Position numbers and translations under genes: made by a program. A stretch of 64,000 nt of DNA, from the NCBI RefSeq assembly GCF_001077535.1, contig NZ_CP011968.1:1984001-2048000 (forward strand), written 5' to 3'. A model generated the notes under the pieces. The model was not told the DNA's origin and did not search any database. It saw nothing but the letters and a program-made list of their open reading frames with translations. This document shows, piece by piece, positions 34,950-44,416 of this stretch. This DNA comes from Clostridioides difficile ATCC 9689 = DSM 1296 (lineage in GTDB: Bacteria > Bacillota > Clostridia > Peptostreptococcales > Peptostreptococcaceae). Within the stretch, counting starts at the first letter, position 1. Every line of letters starts with the position of its first letter.

Positions 34950-36647
34950 ATGGGTAATTTAAAAAGACAGTGTGATGTTTCAAGTGGAAGAGAAAAAGCT
35001 GACATTGTACTAAAAAATGGGACAATCATAAATGTATTTACAGAAGAGTTAATAACAGGAGATGTAGCAATAGTAGGAGACACTATCGTTGGCATTGGCG
35101 ATTACAAGGGCAATGTAGAAATTGATTGTAGTAACAAATATATATCACCTGGCTTTATTGATGCACATATGCATATTGAATCTACAATGGTAATGCCAAT
35201 TGAATTATCGAAAAAATTATTAAAATCAGGTACGACAACTATCATAGCCGACCCACATGAGTTGGTCAATGTAAAAGGAGCTAGTGCAATAGATTTTTTA
35301 TTAGAATCGACAAAAGATATACCACTTAATGTATATATTATGGTGCCTTCATCCGTACCTGCAACAAGTTTTGAAACTAATGGAGTTGGTAAATTTAGTG
35401 CAAAAGACATGGAGAGTTATGTAAATAATCCTAGAATTTTAGGTTTAGGAGAGGTAATGTGTTTTAATGATGTTATAAATTCTGAAAATGAAATCTTGGA
35501 TAAACTAGAGCTTTTTAAAAATAAAGTTGTAGATGGACATGCACCTAATATAAATGGTAAATCACTTCAGACATATGTATGTGCAGGAATAGAAAATGAC
35601 CATGAATGTATAACTTTTGATGAAGTATATGAAAAATTGAGAGCAGGATTAAAAATTTTAATAAGAGAAGGAAGCGCAGCAAAAAATTTAAAGTCTATAG
35701 TAAGTGGTATGCTAAAGCATAACTTGCCAATTGAAGAATTTATGTTTTGCACAGATGATAAGCACTTAGATGATATAGAAAAACAAGGTCACATAAGATG
35801 GAATATAAAATGTGCGATTGATTTAGGTATGGAACCTGTTAGGGCTATAAAAGTTGCAACTTATAATTCTGCAAAAGCATATGGGTTAAGGAAAATTGGA
35901 GCAATAGGTGCGGGTTATAAGGCAGATATTGTTGTATTGAATGATTTAGACAAAATGGAAGTGGATAGTGTATATAAAGATGGTAATTTGGTAAACGAAG
36001 AGATGTTTTCTAATTACAATTATGAGATTAAAGATAAAGAATTGCTTAATACAGTCAAGTTTAAATATATTAATAAAGAAAAAATACAGTTAAAAGTAAG
36101 TGAAAAAAATTATGTAATGGAGATTGTACCTTATCAAATTTTGACAAATAAGGTATATGAATCTTTACCATGTGCAGATGGATATTTTGTTCCAAATAAA
36201 GAGTATTCAAAACTTTGTGTTGTTGAGAGACATAGAATGACTGGAAATGTAGCAATTGCTCCATTAAAAGGATTTGGCATAAAAAATGGAGCAATTGCTA
36301 CTACTGTGGCCCATGATTCTCATAATATTATAGTTGCAGGGGATAATGATGATGATATTCTAGTAGCTATAAATTACTTAAAGGAAATACAAGGTGGTTA
36401 TGTAATTGTATCAAATGGAAAAGTTCTTGCACACCTAAGTCTTCAAGTAGCTGGATTAATTAGTACTTTTACAGCTGAAGAAGTACAAGAAATTACTGAT
36501 AATATGTTGGAGATAGCAAGAAAAATGGGAGTTCCAGAGTATGTAGACCCTTTTATTACACTTTCTTTTATGGCACTTCCAGTTGTTCCACAAATAAGAC
36601 TTACAGATTTAGGTCTATTTGATGTTGAGGAATTTAAATTTATATAG
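34950..36647 (+). CDS. ade: Adenine deaminase
   Basis: An amidohydrolase-fold enzyme: PGFIDAHMHIEST supplies the first metal ligands, ADPHELVNVKG the next, then DGHAP and CTDDKH with its metal-binding Asp. The C-terminal Ade domain contains VVERHRMTGN, AHDSHNI and VPQIRLTDLGLFDV. It converts adenine to hypoxanthine and ammonia. At 565 residues it is the normal length. AGGAGG lies 10 nt before the ATG. It stands alone, and the dispersed repeat follows it. Confidence 0.95.
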   Translation: MGNLKRQCDVSSGREKADIVLKNGTIINVFTEELITGDVAIVGDTIVGIGDYKGNVEIDCSNKYISPGFIDAHMHIESTMVMPIELSKKLLKSGTTTIIADPHELVNVKGASAIDFLLESTKDIPLNVYIMVPSSVPATSFETNGVGKFSAKDMESYVNNPRILGLGEVMCFNDVINSENEILDKLELFKNKVVDGHAPNINGKSLQTYVCAGIENDHECITFDEVYEKLRAGLKILIREGSAAKNLKSIVSGMLKHNLPIEEFMFCTDDKHLDDIEKQGHIRWNIKCAIDLGMEPVRAIKVATYNSAKAYGLRKIGAIGAGYKADIVVLNDLDKMEVDSVYKDGNLVNEEMFSNYNYEIKDKELLNTVKFKYINKEKIQLKVSEKNYVMEIVPYQILTNKVYESLPCADGYFVPNKEYSKLCVVERHRMTGNVAIAPLKGFGIKNGAIATTVAHDSHNIIVAGDNDDDILVAINYLKEIQGGYVIVSNGKVLAHLSLQVAGLISTFTAEEVQEITDNMLEIARKMGVPEYVDPFITLSFMALPVVPQIRLTDLGLFDVEEFKFI

Positions 36648-36670
36648 ATAATATAAAAGTAATAATAAAT

Positions 36671-36782
36671 GAGGCTTTCTCAAAATAGGGATAAGTCTCT
36701 TTTTATTGTTGAAATGATGAAAATATATTTGATTTCATACAAAAAAGAGCATCTCATGAACTAAAAATTTTATTTTTAGATA
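36671..36782 (+). repeat. Dispersed intergenic repeat, copy C
   Basis: It begins GAGGCTTTCTCAAAATAG, contains ATTGTTGAAATGAT and AAAAAAGAGCATCTCATGAA, and parallels copy A over about 100 nt. The first hairpin plus T run probably terminates ade. The remaining ~215 nt to bcp are AT-rich with no clear element. Confidence 0.6.
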
Positions 36783-36998
36783 TCCTTATTTTAATTAATC
36801 TATCATTTAACCTTGTTTTAAGCATAGATATCTTAATAAAACTATTTTCAGTCTATTTTAACATATAAATACATGAAAATTATATATTTATGAAACTTTA
36901 TACATAAAAAATAAAATATTTTATTTATATATAGATTTATAGGGTAATAATATAAGCATAGTATAAAATTATTAATAAAAACAAAAGGAGAGATATTT

Positions 36999-37463
36999 AT
37001 GTTGAGTATAGGAACAAAAGCACCAGAATTTACACTAGAAGATAAAGATGGAAATAAGGTAAGTATGTCAGATTTTAAAGGTAAAAAAGTAGTAGTATAT
37101 TTTTATCCTAAAGATAATACACCAGGATGTACACGTCAAGCTTGTGCTTTTAGAAATGCATATGATGGATTTAAAAAGGAAGATATACAAGTTATTGGGA
37201 TAAGTAAAGATAGTATAAAATCACATCAAAAATTTGCAGAAAAGCATGAACTTCCTTTTATTTTACTTTCTGACCCTGACTTAGTTGCTATAAAAGCTTT
37301 TGATGTATGGAAAGAGAAAAAAATGTATGGAAAAACTGCATTGGGAGTTGTACGTGCGACATATATTATAGATGAAAATGGAATTATTGAAAAAGTCTTT
37401 GAAAAAGCAAAACCAGACACAAATGCACAAGAGATTCTTGAATATTTGGAAAAACAGGAGTAA
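36999..37463 (+). CDS. bcp: Thiol peroxidase, Bcp/PrxQ type
   Basis: A peroxiredoxin with YPKDNTPGCTRQACAFRN: the peroxidatic Cys and the resolving Cys five residues later define the PrxQ/Bcp class. FILLSDPDLVAIKAFDVW and RATYIIDENGIIEKVF complete the fold. It reduces hydrogen peroxide and organic peroxides with thioredoxin. At 154 residues it is normal. It lies 9 nt before yaaA, so the pair is a peroxide-defence operon. Confidence 0.93.
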   Translation: MLSIGTKAPEFTLEDKDGNKVSMSDFKGKKVVVYFYPKDNTPGCTRQACAFRNAYDGFKKEDIQVIGISKDSIKSHQKFAEKHELPFILLSDPDLVAIKAFDVWKEKKMYGKTALGVVRATYIIDENGIIEKVFEKAKPDTNAQEILEYLEKQE

Positions 37464-37472
37464 TAAGAATTT

Positions 37473-38216
37473 ATGATTATAATGTTATCACCAGCTAAAA
37501 ATATGAAGAATATAGAAGTATTTGATAGAGATTTGAGTTTGCCTTGCTTTATAGATAACACAAAAGAAATAGTGGAAAATATAAAGACATTTGGTATAGA
37601 AGATTTTAAAAATAAAATGAAAATTAATGAAAAATTAGCTGTATTAAATAAAAATAGATTTGAAAGCATTAAATTTGATAGATTAGGAAACCCTGCAATC
37701 TTAACTTATGATGGAATACAATATAAAAATATAGAAGCAGAAAATTTTACAAGGAAAGATGAAGAGTTTGCAAATAGCTGTATTCGAATCATAAGTGGAT
37801 TGTATGGTGTTGTAAAACCATATGATAGTATATATGAATATAGATTAGAAATGCAGACAAAATTACAAGTAGGTGAGTTTAAGAATTTATACGAATATTG
37901 GGGAAATCGTATATATAAAGAACTAATCAAAGAAAAAACAGCTATCGTTAATCTTTCATCAAATGAATACAGCAAATCCATAGAAAAATTTATTAAAGAT
38001 AGTGATACATATATTACATGTACTTTTAAAGTAAATAAAAATGGCATATTGAAAGTGGAATCTACACAAGCAAAGAAAGCTAGAGGTATGATGACAAAAT
38101 ACATTGTAAAAAATAGGATAAGAGATATTGAAGAACTGAAAAAGTTTGATTTAGAAGGTTATAAGTATAAAGAAAACTTATCTAACAATAGTGAATACAT
38201 ATTTGTAAAAGAGTAG
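37473..38216 (+). CDS. yaaA: YaaA family peroxide stress protein
   Basis: The family start MLSPAKNM, then LTYDGIQYKNIEAENF, RIISGLYGVVKPYDSIYEYRLEM, NLSSNEYSKSI and KKARGMMTKYIVKN are diagnostic of YaaA/DUF328. In E. coli YaaA limits intracellular free iron during peroxide stress and binds DNA. At 247 residues it is full length. It is co-transcribed with bcp. Confidence 0.92.
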   Translation: MIIMLSPAKNMKNIEVFDRDLSLPCFIDNTKEIVENIKTFGIEDFKNKMKINEKLAVLNKNRFESIKFDRLGNPAILTYDGIQYKNIEAENFTRKDEEFANSCIRIISGLYGVVKPYDSIYEYRLEMQTKLQVGEFKNLYEYWGNRIYKELIKEKTAIVNLSSNEYSKSIEKFIKDSDTYITCTFKVNKNGILKVESTQAKKARGMMTKYIVKNRIRDIEELKKFDLEGYKYKENLSNNSEYIFVKE

Positions 38217-38343
38217 AAGTTTTGTTAAATATTAAATGGCATTGTTAAATTTAGGTAAAATATACTTAGTGTGTATTGAATTGAACTTGATTTTAAAATA
38301 TAATTATTCTTAAATTAAAAAAAGAAAGGAGTGGTCTTCCAAA

Positions 38344-41001
38344 ATGGAAAATCACAAACAGATGCCTTGGCATTCAAGAGCAACGCATGAAATTTTAGAA
38401 AGTCTAGATTCATCAGAGGAGGGGCTCACCGATACCGAGGCGGAAAAACGGCTTAAAGAGAATGGCTTAAATGAACTTAGAAAAAAACCACCTAGAACAA
38501 CTTTACAAATGCTTTGGAGTCAAATTACAGATGCTATGGTTATGATACTAATAGGAGCAGCAATATTATCTTTGATATTTGGCGAATTTACAGAAGCTTT
38601 TGTAATACTAATAATTGTAACAGTAAATGCAGTTATTGGAATTGTTCAAGAGAAAAAAGCAGAATCATCATTAGAAGCATTAAAAAATATGAATTCACCT
38701 ACAGCTCGTGTTATGCGTGATGGTGAAGAAAATGTTATTCCAGCAAGTAATCTTGTAGTAGGAGATATTGTTTTTTTAGAAGATGGAGCTATGGTTCCAG
38801 CAGACCTTCGTTTAATAGAAACATCAAGTTTAAAAATTCAAGAGGCTTCTTTAACAGGAGAATCTGTTCCATCAGAAAAAGATGCAGATACAATCTTACC
38901 TAAAGAATGTGTATTAGGAGACCGTAGCAATATGGCGTATACATCTTCAATAGTCACATATGGTAGAGGTGTAGGTGTTGTAGTAGCAACTGGTATGGAT
39001 ACAGAAGTGGGTAACATAGCACATCTTTTAGATTCACAAGATGATTTTGATACTCCTATAAAACGTAAACTTAATACTGTTGGAAAGACATTAAGTGTCA
39101 TAGGTATTATTGTATGCGTTGTTATATTTGCAATAGGTGCATTTTATCAGAGACCTCTCTTGCCAATGTTTATGATTGCAATTTCCCTTGCCATATCAAT
39201 TATTCCAGAGGGATTACCTGCAACAGCTACTATTGTAATGGCTTTAGGCGTACAGCGTATGGCTAAAAGAAATGCTTTAATTAGAAAATTACCTGCTGTT
39301 GAAACATTAGGAGGAGCTACAGTAATATGTTGTGATAAAACTGGTACATTAACCTTAAATAAAATGACTGTTACACATATTGCTGTCAATGGAGATTTTG
39401 AATCTGGAAAAGTGACATCAATAGATACTGCATCTGAAAAACATCCATTAGTGTATAAAGAGATTGTTTATGCTGGTGCACTTTGTAATGATGCATGTAT
39501 TAATCCAGATAAAACAGATGAAATATTAGGTGACCCAACAGAGGGCGCATTAATTTTTATGGCCAAAAAATTTGGAATAGATCAAGAAGCTCTTGAAGAA
39601 GAATATCCACGTGTATTTGAACAGCCTTTTGATTCAGATAGAAAATGTATGACAACTGTTCATAATATAGATGAAAAGATTATTGCTTATACTAAAGGAG
39701 CAGTAGACGAAATTCTTGACCTATGTACTAAAATATTAACTTCAAAAGGTGAAAGAAACATTACCGAAGTGGATAAAAAGAATATACACGAATTATGTCT
39801 TAACATGTCTAAAGATGCATTGCGTGTACTTGGTTTTGCTAAGCGTGAGATTTCATCTATACCAAAAGAAGATAGTGAAAATATAGAATATGATTTAACA
39901 TTTATAGGTATGGTTGGTATGATTGACCCACCAAGAACTGAGGTAATTGATGCAGTAAGTACTTGTAAAGAAGCAGGTATAAGAACCATAATGATAACAG
40001 GTGACCATAAAGTTACTGCCACAACAATCGCTCATGAGTTAGGAATATGGAGTGAAGAAAATACTGTGATATCTGGTGATGAACTTGATAATTTGAGTGA
40101 TGATGAACTAGATGAAGCTGTTAAAAATACTACAGTATTTGCTCGTGTATCCCCATTTGATAAACTTAGAATTATACAATCTCTAAAAAGAATTGGAGAA
40201 GTACCAGCAATGACTGGGGATGGTGTAAATGACTCTCCTGCCTTAAAGTCTGCTGATATTGGTATAGCCATGGGTATAAGTGGTACAGATGTTGCAAAAG
40301 ATTCTTCTGACATGATTTTAATGGACGATAGTTTTACAACAATTGCTTATGCAATAAAAGAAGGTAGACGTGTATATAGAAACATACAAAAAGTTATACA
40401 ATTTTTGCTTGTTGGTAATATAGCAGAGATACTTACGTTGTTTGTAGCAATATTATTAAATTGGGATACTCCGCTTCTTGCTGTTCATATTCTATGGGTA
40501 AACCTTGCAACTGCTACGCTTCCAGCCCTTGCTCTTGGAGTTGACCCACCAAGCAGAAATATAATGAAGCACCAGCCAGTGAAATCAACCACTTTGTTTG
40601 AAAAAAATCTTATACAAAGAGTTGTTACCCAAGGTATATTTGTGGCAATAATGACTATTTTAGCATATAAAATTGGTCTTAATATAGAAAATCATTCTGT
40701 AGGTCAAACAATGGCATTTTGTGTATTAGCATTTTCACAGATGTTACGAGCATTTAGTCAGCGTTCAAATACAGATTCAATGTTTAATAGAAATAATGGT
40801 AAAAATCCATTTCTTTTAATCTCATTTTTAACTTCTGCATTTTTAATAGCAGTAATACTATTTGTACCTGTTTTTAGAAATGCTTTTAACTTAACAGTTT
40901 TAAATAACTTAGAGTGGCTTATAACGATTGTTTTAGCCATAATGTCTGTAATTCAAGTAGAGGTTGGGAAAATTATTAAAAGAAAAAAATTAAAAAAATA
41001 G
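38344..41001 (+). CDS. Cation-transporting P-type ATPase (P2 type, Ca2+-ATPase-like)
   Basis: An 885-residue P2 ATPase: N-terminal cation-ATPase domain (WHSRATHEILESLDSSEEGLT), SLTGESVP in the actuator domain, ISIIPEGLPATATIVMALGV in M4, phosphorylation motif CDKTGTLTLNKM (Asp about residue 331), and hinge MTGDGVNDSPALKSADIGIAMG. The M5 residues GNIAEI match the Asn and Glu of calcium pumps. In M6 the usual NLVTDGLPA is NLATATLPA, so the calcium-binding Asp is missing. The ion may therefore differ from Ca2+. GGAG precedes the ATG. The SAM riboswitch begins 54 nt after the stop. Confidence 0.87.
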   Translation: MENHKQMPWHSRATHEILESLDSSEEGLTDTEAEKRLKENGLNELRKKPPRTTLQMLWSQITDAMVMILIGAAILSLIFGEFTEAFVILIIVTVNAVIGIVQEKKAESSLEALKNMNSPTARVMRDGEENVIPASNLVVGDIVFLEDGAMVPADLRLIETSSLKIQEASLTGESVPSEKDADTILPKECVLGDRSNMAYTSSIVTYGRGVGVVVATGMDTEVGNIAHLLDSQDDFDTPIKRKLNTVGKTLSVIGIIVCVVIFAIGAFYQRPLLPMFMIAISLAISIIPEGLPATATIVMALGVQRMAKRNALIRKLPAVETLGGATVICCDKTGTLTLNKMTVTHIAVNGDFESGKVTSIDTASEKHPLVYKEIVYAGALCNDACINPDKTDEILGDPTEGALIFMAKKFGIDQEALEEEYPRVFEQPFDSDRKCMTTVHNIDEKIIAYTKGAVDEILDLCTKILTSKGERNITEVDKKNIHELCLNMSKDALRVLGFAKREISSIPKEDSENIEYDLTFIGMVGMIDPPRTEVIDAVSTCKEAGIRTIMITGDHKVTATTIAHELGIWSEENTVISGDELDNLSDDELDEAVKNTTVFARVSPFDKLRIIQSLKRIGEVPAMTGDGVNDSPALKSADIGIAMGISGTDVAKDSSDMILMDDSFTTIAYAIKEGRRVYRNIQKVIQFLLVGNIAEILTLFVAILLNWDTPLLAVHILWVNLATATLPALALGVDPPSRNIMKHQPVKSTTLFEKNLIQRVVTQGIFVAIMTILAYKIGLNIENHSVGQTMAFCVLAFSQMLRAFSQRSNTDSMFNRNNGKNPFLLISFLTSAFLIAVILFVPVFRNAFNLTVLNNLEWLITIVLAIMSVIQVEVGKIIKRKKLKK

Positions 41002-41054
41002 TTGACAAAATTAGGAAAAATATATAAGATATAAAACATAGAAAAATTAAATAA

Positions 41055-41207
41055 ATCTTATCCAGAGAGGTGGAGGGACTGGCCCTATGAAACCCGGCAA
41101 CCAGTATATTTATATACATTGGTGCTAAATCCTGCGGCGAAAGCTGAGAGATGAGTATAATTAAGCTTATACAGAGCCTGAGTTATATACTCAGGCTTTA
41201 TTTATTT
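41055..41207 (+). promoter_or_regulatory. SAM-I (S-box) riboswitch
   Basis: The aptamer core is complete: CTTATCCAGAGAGGTGGAGG at its 5' end, then ACTGGCCCTATGAAACCCGGCA, ACCAG...TGGTGCTAAATCC, and GAAAGCTGAGAGATGAG closing P1 near 41155. The expression platform ends in the terminator at 41174-41206. With SAM bound, the terminator forms and metY-metA are switched off. Confidence 0.96.
41174..41206 (+). terminator. Intrinsic terminator of the SAM riboswitch
   Basis: GAGCCTGAGT (41174-41183) pairs with ACTCAGGCTT (41189-41198), followed by TTATTTATTTT. Confidence 0.92.
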
Positions 41208-41266
41208 TAACTCTCATCTGGTAAATAGTTTAATTTTTTTTACTAAAATCTAAGGGGGATACAAGA

Positions 41267-42532
41267 ATGTATAATAAAGAAACAATATGTGTGCAAGGAA
41301 ATTATAAACCAGGTAATGGAGAACCAAGAGTACTACCTTTATATCAAAGTACAACTTTTAAATATAGCAGTATAGACCAACTTGCTGAATTATTTGATTT
41401 AAAAGTTGATGGACATATATATTCAAGAATAAGCAATCCTACTATTCAAGCTTTTGAAGAAAAAATAAGTTTACTAGAGGGTGGAGTATCTTCTGTAGCT
41501 GTATCATCAGGGCAATCTGCAAATATGTTGGCAGTTTTAAATATATGTAAATCAGGAGATAGTATACTTTGTTCTTCAAAAGTATATGGAGGAACATTCA
41601 ATTTACTAGGACCTAGTCTTAAAAAATTTGGTATAGATTTAATATCGTTTGACTTAGATTCAAGTGAAGATGAGATAGTAGAACTTGCAAAGGAAAATAC
41701 TAAGGTTGTGTTTGCAGAAACACTTGCAAATCCAACTCTTGAAGTCATAGATTTTGAAAAAATAGCAAATGTAGCTAAGAGAATTAATGTTCCATTTATT
41801 GTTGATAATTCATTAGCATCTCCAGTGCTTTGTAACCCTTTAAAGTATGGAGCAAATATAGTTACTCATTCTACCACAAAATATTTAGATGGGCATGCTT
41901 CAAGTGTTGGAGGAATTATAGTGGATGGTGGAAACTTTAACTGGGATAATGGAAAATTTCCAGAATTAGTTGAGCCAGACCCAACATATCATGGTATAAG
42001 CTATACTCAAAAATTTGGAAATGCCGCATATGCAACTAAAGCAAGAGTTCAGTTGCTTAGAGACTATGGAAATTGTTTAAGCCCATTCAATGCATATCTT
42101 ACTAATTTAAATGTTGAAACACTACATCTTAGAATGGAGAGACATAGTGAAAATGCACTTAAAATAGCTAGATTTTTAGAAAAACATGAAAATGTAGATT
42201 GGATTAATTACCCAGGACTTGAAGATAACAAGTATTATGAGAATGCCAAAAAGTATTTATCAAGAGGATGTAGTGGTGTTTTATCATTTGGAGTAAGAGG
42301 TGGGTTAGAAAATGCCAAAAAATTTGTGGAAAAATTACAGATAGCATCTTTGGTTACACATGTTTCAGATGTAAGAACTTGTGTTATACATCCAGCTTCA
42401 ACTACTCATAGACAATTAACAGAAGAACAATTAATTGCATCTGGAGTATTGCCTTCACTAATAAGATTATCTGTTGGAATAGAAAATGTAGAGGATTTAA
42501 TAGCTGATTTAAATCAAGCTTTAAATTTCTAA
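41267..42532 (+). CDS. metY: O-acetylhomoserine sulfhydrylase
   Basis: A Cys/Met metabolism PLP enzyme: SVAVSSGQSANMLAVLNI, the PLP phosphate-binding YSRISNPT, and the lysine in THSTTKYLDGHASSVGG. The insertion around PDPTYHGISYTQKFG marks the O-acetylhomoserine sulfhydrylase group rather than cystathionine synthases. It makes homocysteine from O-acetylhomoserine and sulfide. At 421 residues it is normal. It is controlled by the SAM riboswitch and followed by metA, which makes its substrate. Confidence 0.92.
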   Translation: MYNKETICVQGNYKPGNGEPRVLPLYQSTTFKYSSIDQLAELFDLKVDGHIYSRISNPTIQAFEEKISLLEGGVSSVAVSSGQSANMLAVLNICKSGDSILCSSKVYGGTFNLLGPSLKKFGIDLISFDLDSSEDEIVELAKENTKVVFAETLANPTLEVIDFEKIANVAKRINVPFIVDNSLASPVLCNPLKYGANIVTHSTTKYLDGHASSVGGIIVDGGNFNWDNGKFPELVEPDPTYHGISYTQKFGNAAYATKARVQLLRDYGNCLSPFNAYLTNLNVETLHLRMERHSENALKIARFLEKHENVDWINYPGLEDNKYYENAKKYLSRGCSGVLSFGVRGGLENAKKFVEKLQIASLVTHVSDVRTCVIHPASTTHRQLTEEQLIASGVLPSLIRLSVGIENVEDLIADLNQALNF

Positions 42533-42561
42533 TATTCTAAGAGAAAGAGAAGTGAAAAGAT

Positions 42562-43452
42562 ATGGCTTTAATACTACCAAAGGGATTACCTGTTATTAAT
42601 AAATTATTAGATGAAGGAATAGATGTAATTTATAAAGAAGATTTTAAAAAGGAATTAAAATATGAAGAAAACATAGACACTAAGATAGCTATACTAAATC
42701 TAATGCCTATAAAGATAGATACAGAATTAGATTTACTAAGAAGGATAGATAAAACAGGATTCAACGTGTCTGTGGAATTTATTAAAATTTCAACAAGAGA
42801 AAGTAAAAGAAGTTGTAATGAATATGTTAAAGAATTTTATAAAACATTTGATGAAGCCAAAGGAGAGTATTTTGATGGCTTTATAATAACAGGAGCTCCA
42901 GTTGAACAAATGGAGTTTGAAGAAGTTGATTATTGGAATGAACTAGAAGAAATTATGGATTATTCTAAGAGAAAAACTAAATCTACATTATATATATGTT
43001 GGGCAGCTCAAGCAAGTCTTTACAAATACTACAATGTAAAAAAACTTCCACTAAGTCAAAAATGTTTTGGAGTATTTAAGCATAAGGTAGATAAAGATAG
43101 TAAAATAGTAGATGGATTTGAAAATGAATTTTTTGCTCCACATTCAAGACATACTACTGTAAATATTGAAGCTTTGAAAGAGAATAAAGAGTTGAGCATT
43201 GTGAGTCATTCTAAAGAAGCTGGTCCCTATATAATTACAAATTCAAGAGATGTGTTCGTAATGGGTCATAGCGAGTATGACAAATACACTCTTGATAAAG
43301 AATATAAGAGGGATATAAATAAAGGAGATAAAATATCTATACCTCAAAATTACTATATTAATGATGACCCTTCAGAAGAGCCAACTGTAAAATGGAAAAA
43401 ACATTCAGAATTGTTGTTTAGAAATTGGATAAAAAACTATTTGATACAATAA
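42562..43452 (+). CDS. metA: Homoserine O-acetyltransferase (MetA family)
   Basis: The MetA fold is shown by MPIKIDTELDLLRRID, TGAPVEQMEFEEVDYW, the nucleophile Cys in YICWAAQAS and the His of FAPHSRHTTV, with a later VMGHSEYD. In APVEQM, a Glu replaces the Gly of succinyl-specific E. coli MetA; this Glu is known to mark acetyl-CoA specificity. That agrees with metY just upstream. At 296 residues it is normal. Under SAM riboswitch control with metY. Confidence 0.93.
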   Translation: MALILPKGLPVINKLLDEGIDVIYKEDFKKELKYEENIDTKIAILNLMPIKIDTELDLLRRIDKTGFNVSVEFIKISTRESKRSCNEYVKEFYKTFDEAKGEYFDGFIITGAPVEQMEFEEVDYWNELEEIMDYSKRKTKSTLYICWAAQASLYKYYNVKKLPLSQKCFGVFKHKVDKDSKIVDGFENEFFAPHSRHTTVNIEALKENKELSIVSHSKEAGPYIITNSRDVFVMGHSEYDKYTLDKEYKRDINKGDKISIPQNYYINDDPSEEPTVKWKKHSELLFRNWIKNYLIQ

Positions 43453-43498
43453 ATTTTAAGAGTATATAAATGTTAACTAAAAAAATATAGAAATTTAT

Positions 43499-43542
43499 AG
43501 GTATAAAGTTAATCTTAATGATACTTTATACCTTATTTTTTT
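43499..43542 (+). terminator. Terminator of metY-metA
   Basis: An 11-bp stem AGGTATAAAGT with ACTTTATACCT (43499-43509 with 43523-43533) is followed by TATTTTTTT. The following ~280 nt are AT-rich without a gene. Confidence 0.9.
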
Positions 43543-43820
43543 AAAATTTGACCTTATAATAGTAGTTTTATATTTTAAGAAAATCACTTTAGGTGTATGT
43601 AGATAGAGGTGGCTTTAATTTTATATATGGTGCGATAATGGGAGACTAAACCTTTATAGTATCAATAAATTTGTATTTTAACTTTTAAAAGAGATTAAAA
43701 AGGGAGAAATCAGTGTAAAATATATATATAGATTTTTTATTAAATTTTATTAAAAATATCCTGTATAAAATTAAATATCAATAAGATAACAAAATTTCAA
43801 TTGAAGTTACAATATTGTAA

Positions 43821-43885
43821 TTGACAATAAATACTTAATACTATAATATTTAATACATTAAACATTATAGTGTTAAGTATTTATT
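43821..43885. promoter_or_regulatory. Promoter embedded in a long dyad, candidate MarR operator
   Basis: TTGACA (43821-43826), 17 nt, TAATAT (43844-43849). A 22-nt inverted repeat (43826-43847 with 43864-43885, one wobble mismatch) starts inside the -35, spans the -10 and continues past the transcript start. It lies 58 nt before the MarR gene, the classic place for an autorepressor site. Confidence 0.7.
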
Positions 43886-43942
43886 TACAGTATGCACTTC
43901 AGCCTAAATTTGAAATAAAGTATTTTCGTAGGGAGCGTTTGT

Positions 43943-44386
43943 ATGGATGAGATGAGTTTTAAGAAAGAGCTACTAGAGTTGACTAGAGATATAAATATGA
44001 AATTTACAACTTTATTAAGTGATTTTTATCAGCCACTTGGTATTACAGCAGTGCAAGCTTTGATTTTATCTGAGTTATGTGAACATGGAGAAAAAAAAAT
44101 AAGCGATTTAGGGAAGAACTTAAACATGACAAATAGTAATGTATCAGTAATCTGTCAAAGGCTTGAAAAAAATGGCTTTTTAAATCGCATAAGAGATATA
44201 GAAGACCAACGAATTGTAAAAGTAAAAGTTACAAATAAATCATTGGATATACAAGAACATATTTCAAGTAGTATTTTTGATAGTTATTTTGAAAATATGA
44301 CCAGTGAAAAATTGCAAGATATGGAAGATATAATAGAAGGTTTAGAGAAATTAAATAAACTTTTAACTTACATTGATTGCAAATAA
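43943..44386 (+). CDS. MarR-family transcriptional regulator
   Basis: The winged helix shows GITAVQALILSELCEHGEKKISDLGKNLNMTNSNVSVICQRLEKNGFLNRIRDIEDQRIVKVKVT, with the DxR wing typical of MarR. Flanking helices form the dimer interface. At 147 residues it is full length. It is followed after 30 nt by an ftsH gene and probably controls both itself and ftsH through the long dyad. The ligand is unknown. Confidence 0.88.
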   Translation: MDEMSFKKELLELTRDINMKFTTLLSDFYQPLGITAVQALILSELCEHGEKKISDLGKNLNMTNSNVSVICQRLEKNGFLNRIRDIEDQRIVKVKVTNKSLDIQEHISSSIFDSYFENMTSEKLQDMEDIIEGLEKLNKLLTYIDCK

Positions 44387-44416
44387 CATAAAAATAATTT
44401 AAAGGAGAATAAAATT

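Noticed and set aside
36950-36990. PerR box upstream of bcp-yaaA
   Set aside because: TATAAAATTATTAATA is only loosely similar to the PerR consensus and such strings are common in DNA this AT-rich.
41002-41054. Possible separate promoter-less gap between the P-type ATPase and riboswitch
   Set aside because: Only ordinary intergenic DNA with TTGACA near 41002 that may be the metY promoter; a matching -10 could not be fixed with confidence, so it was not listed.
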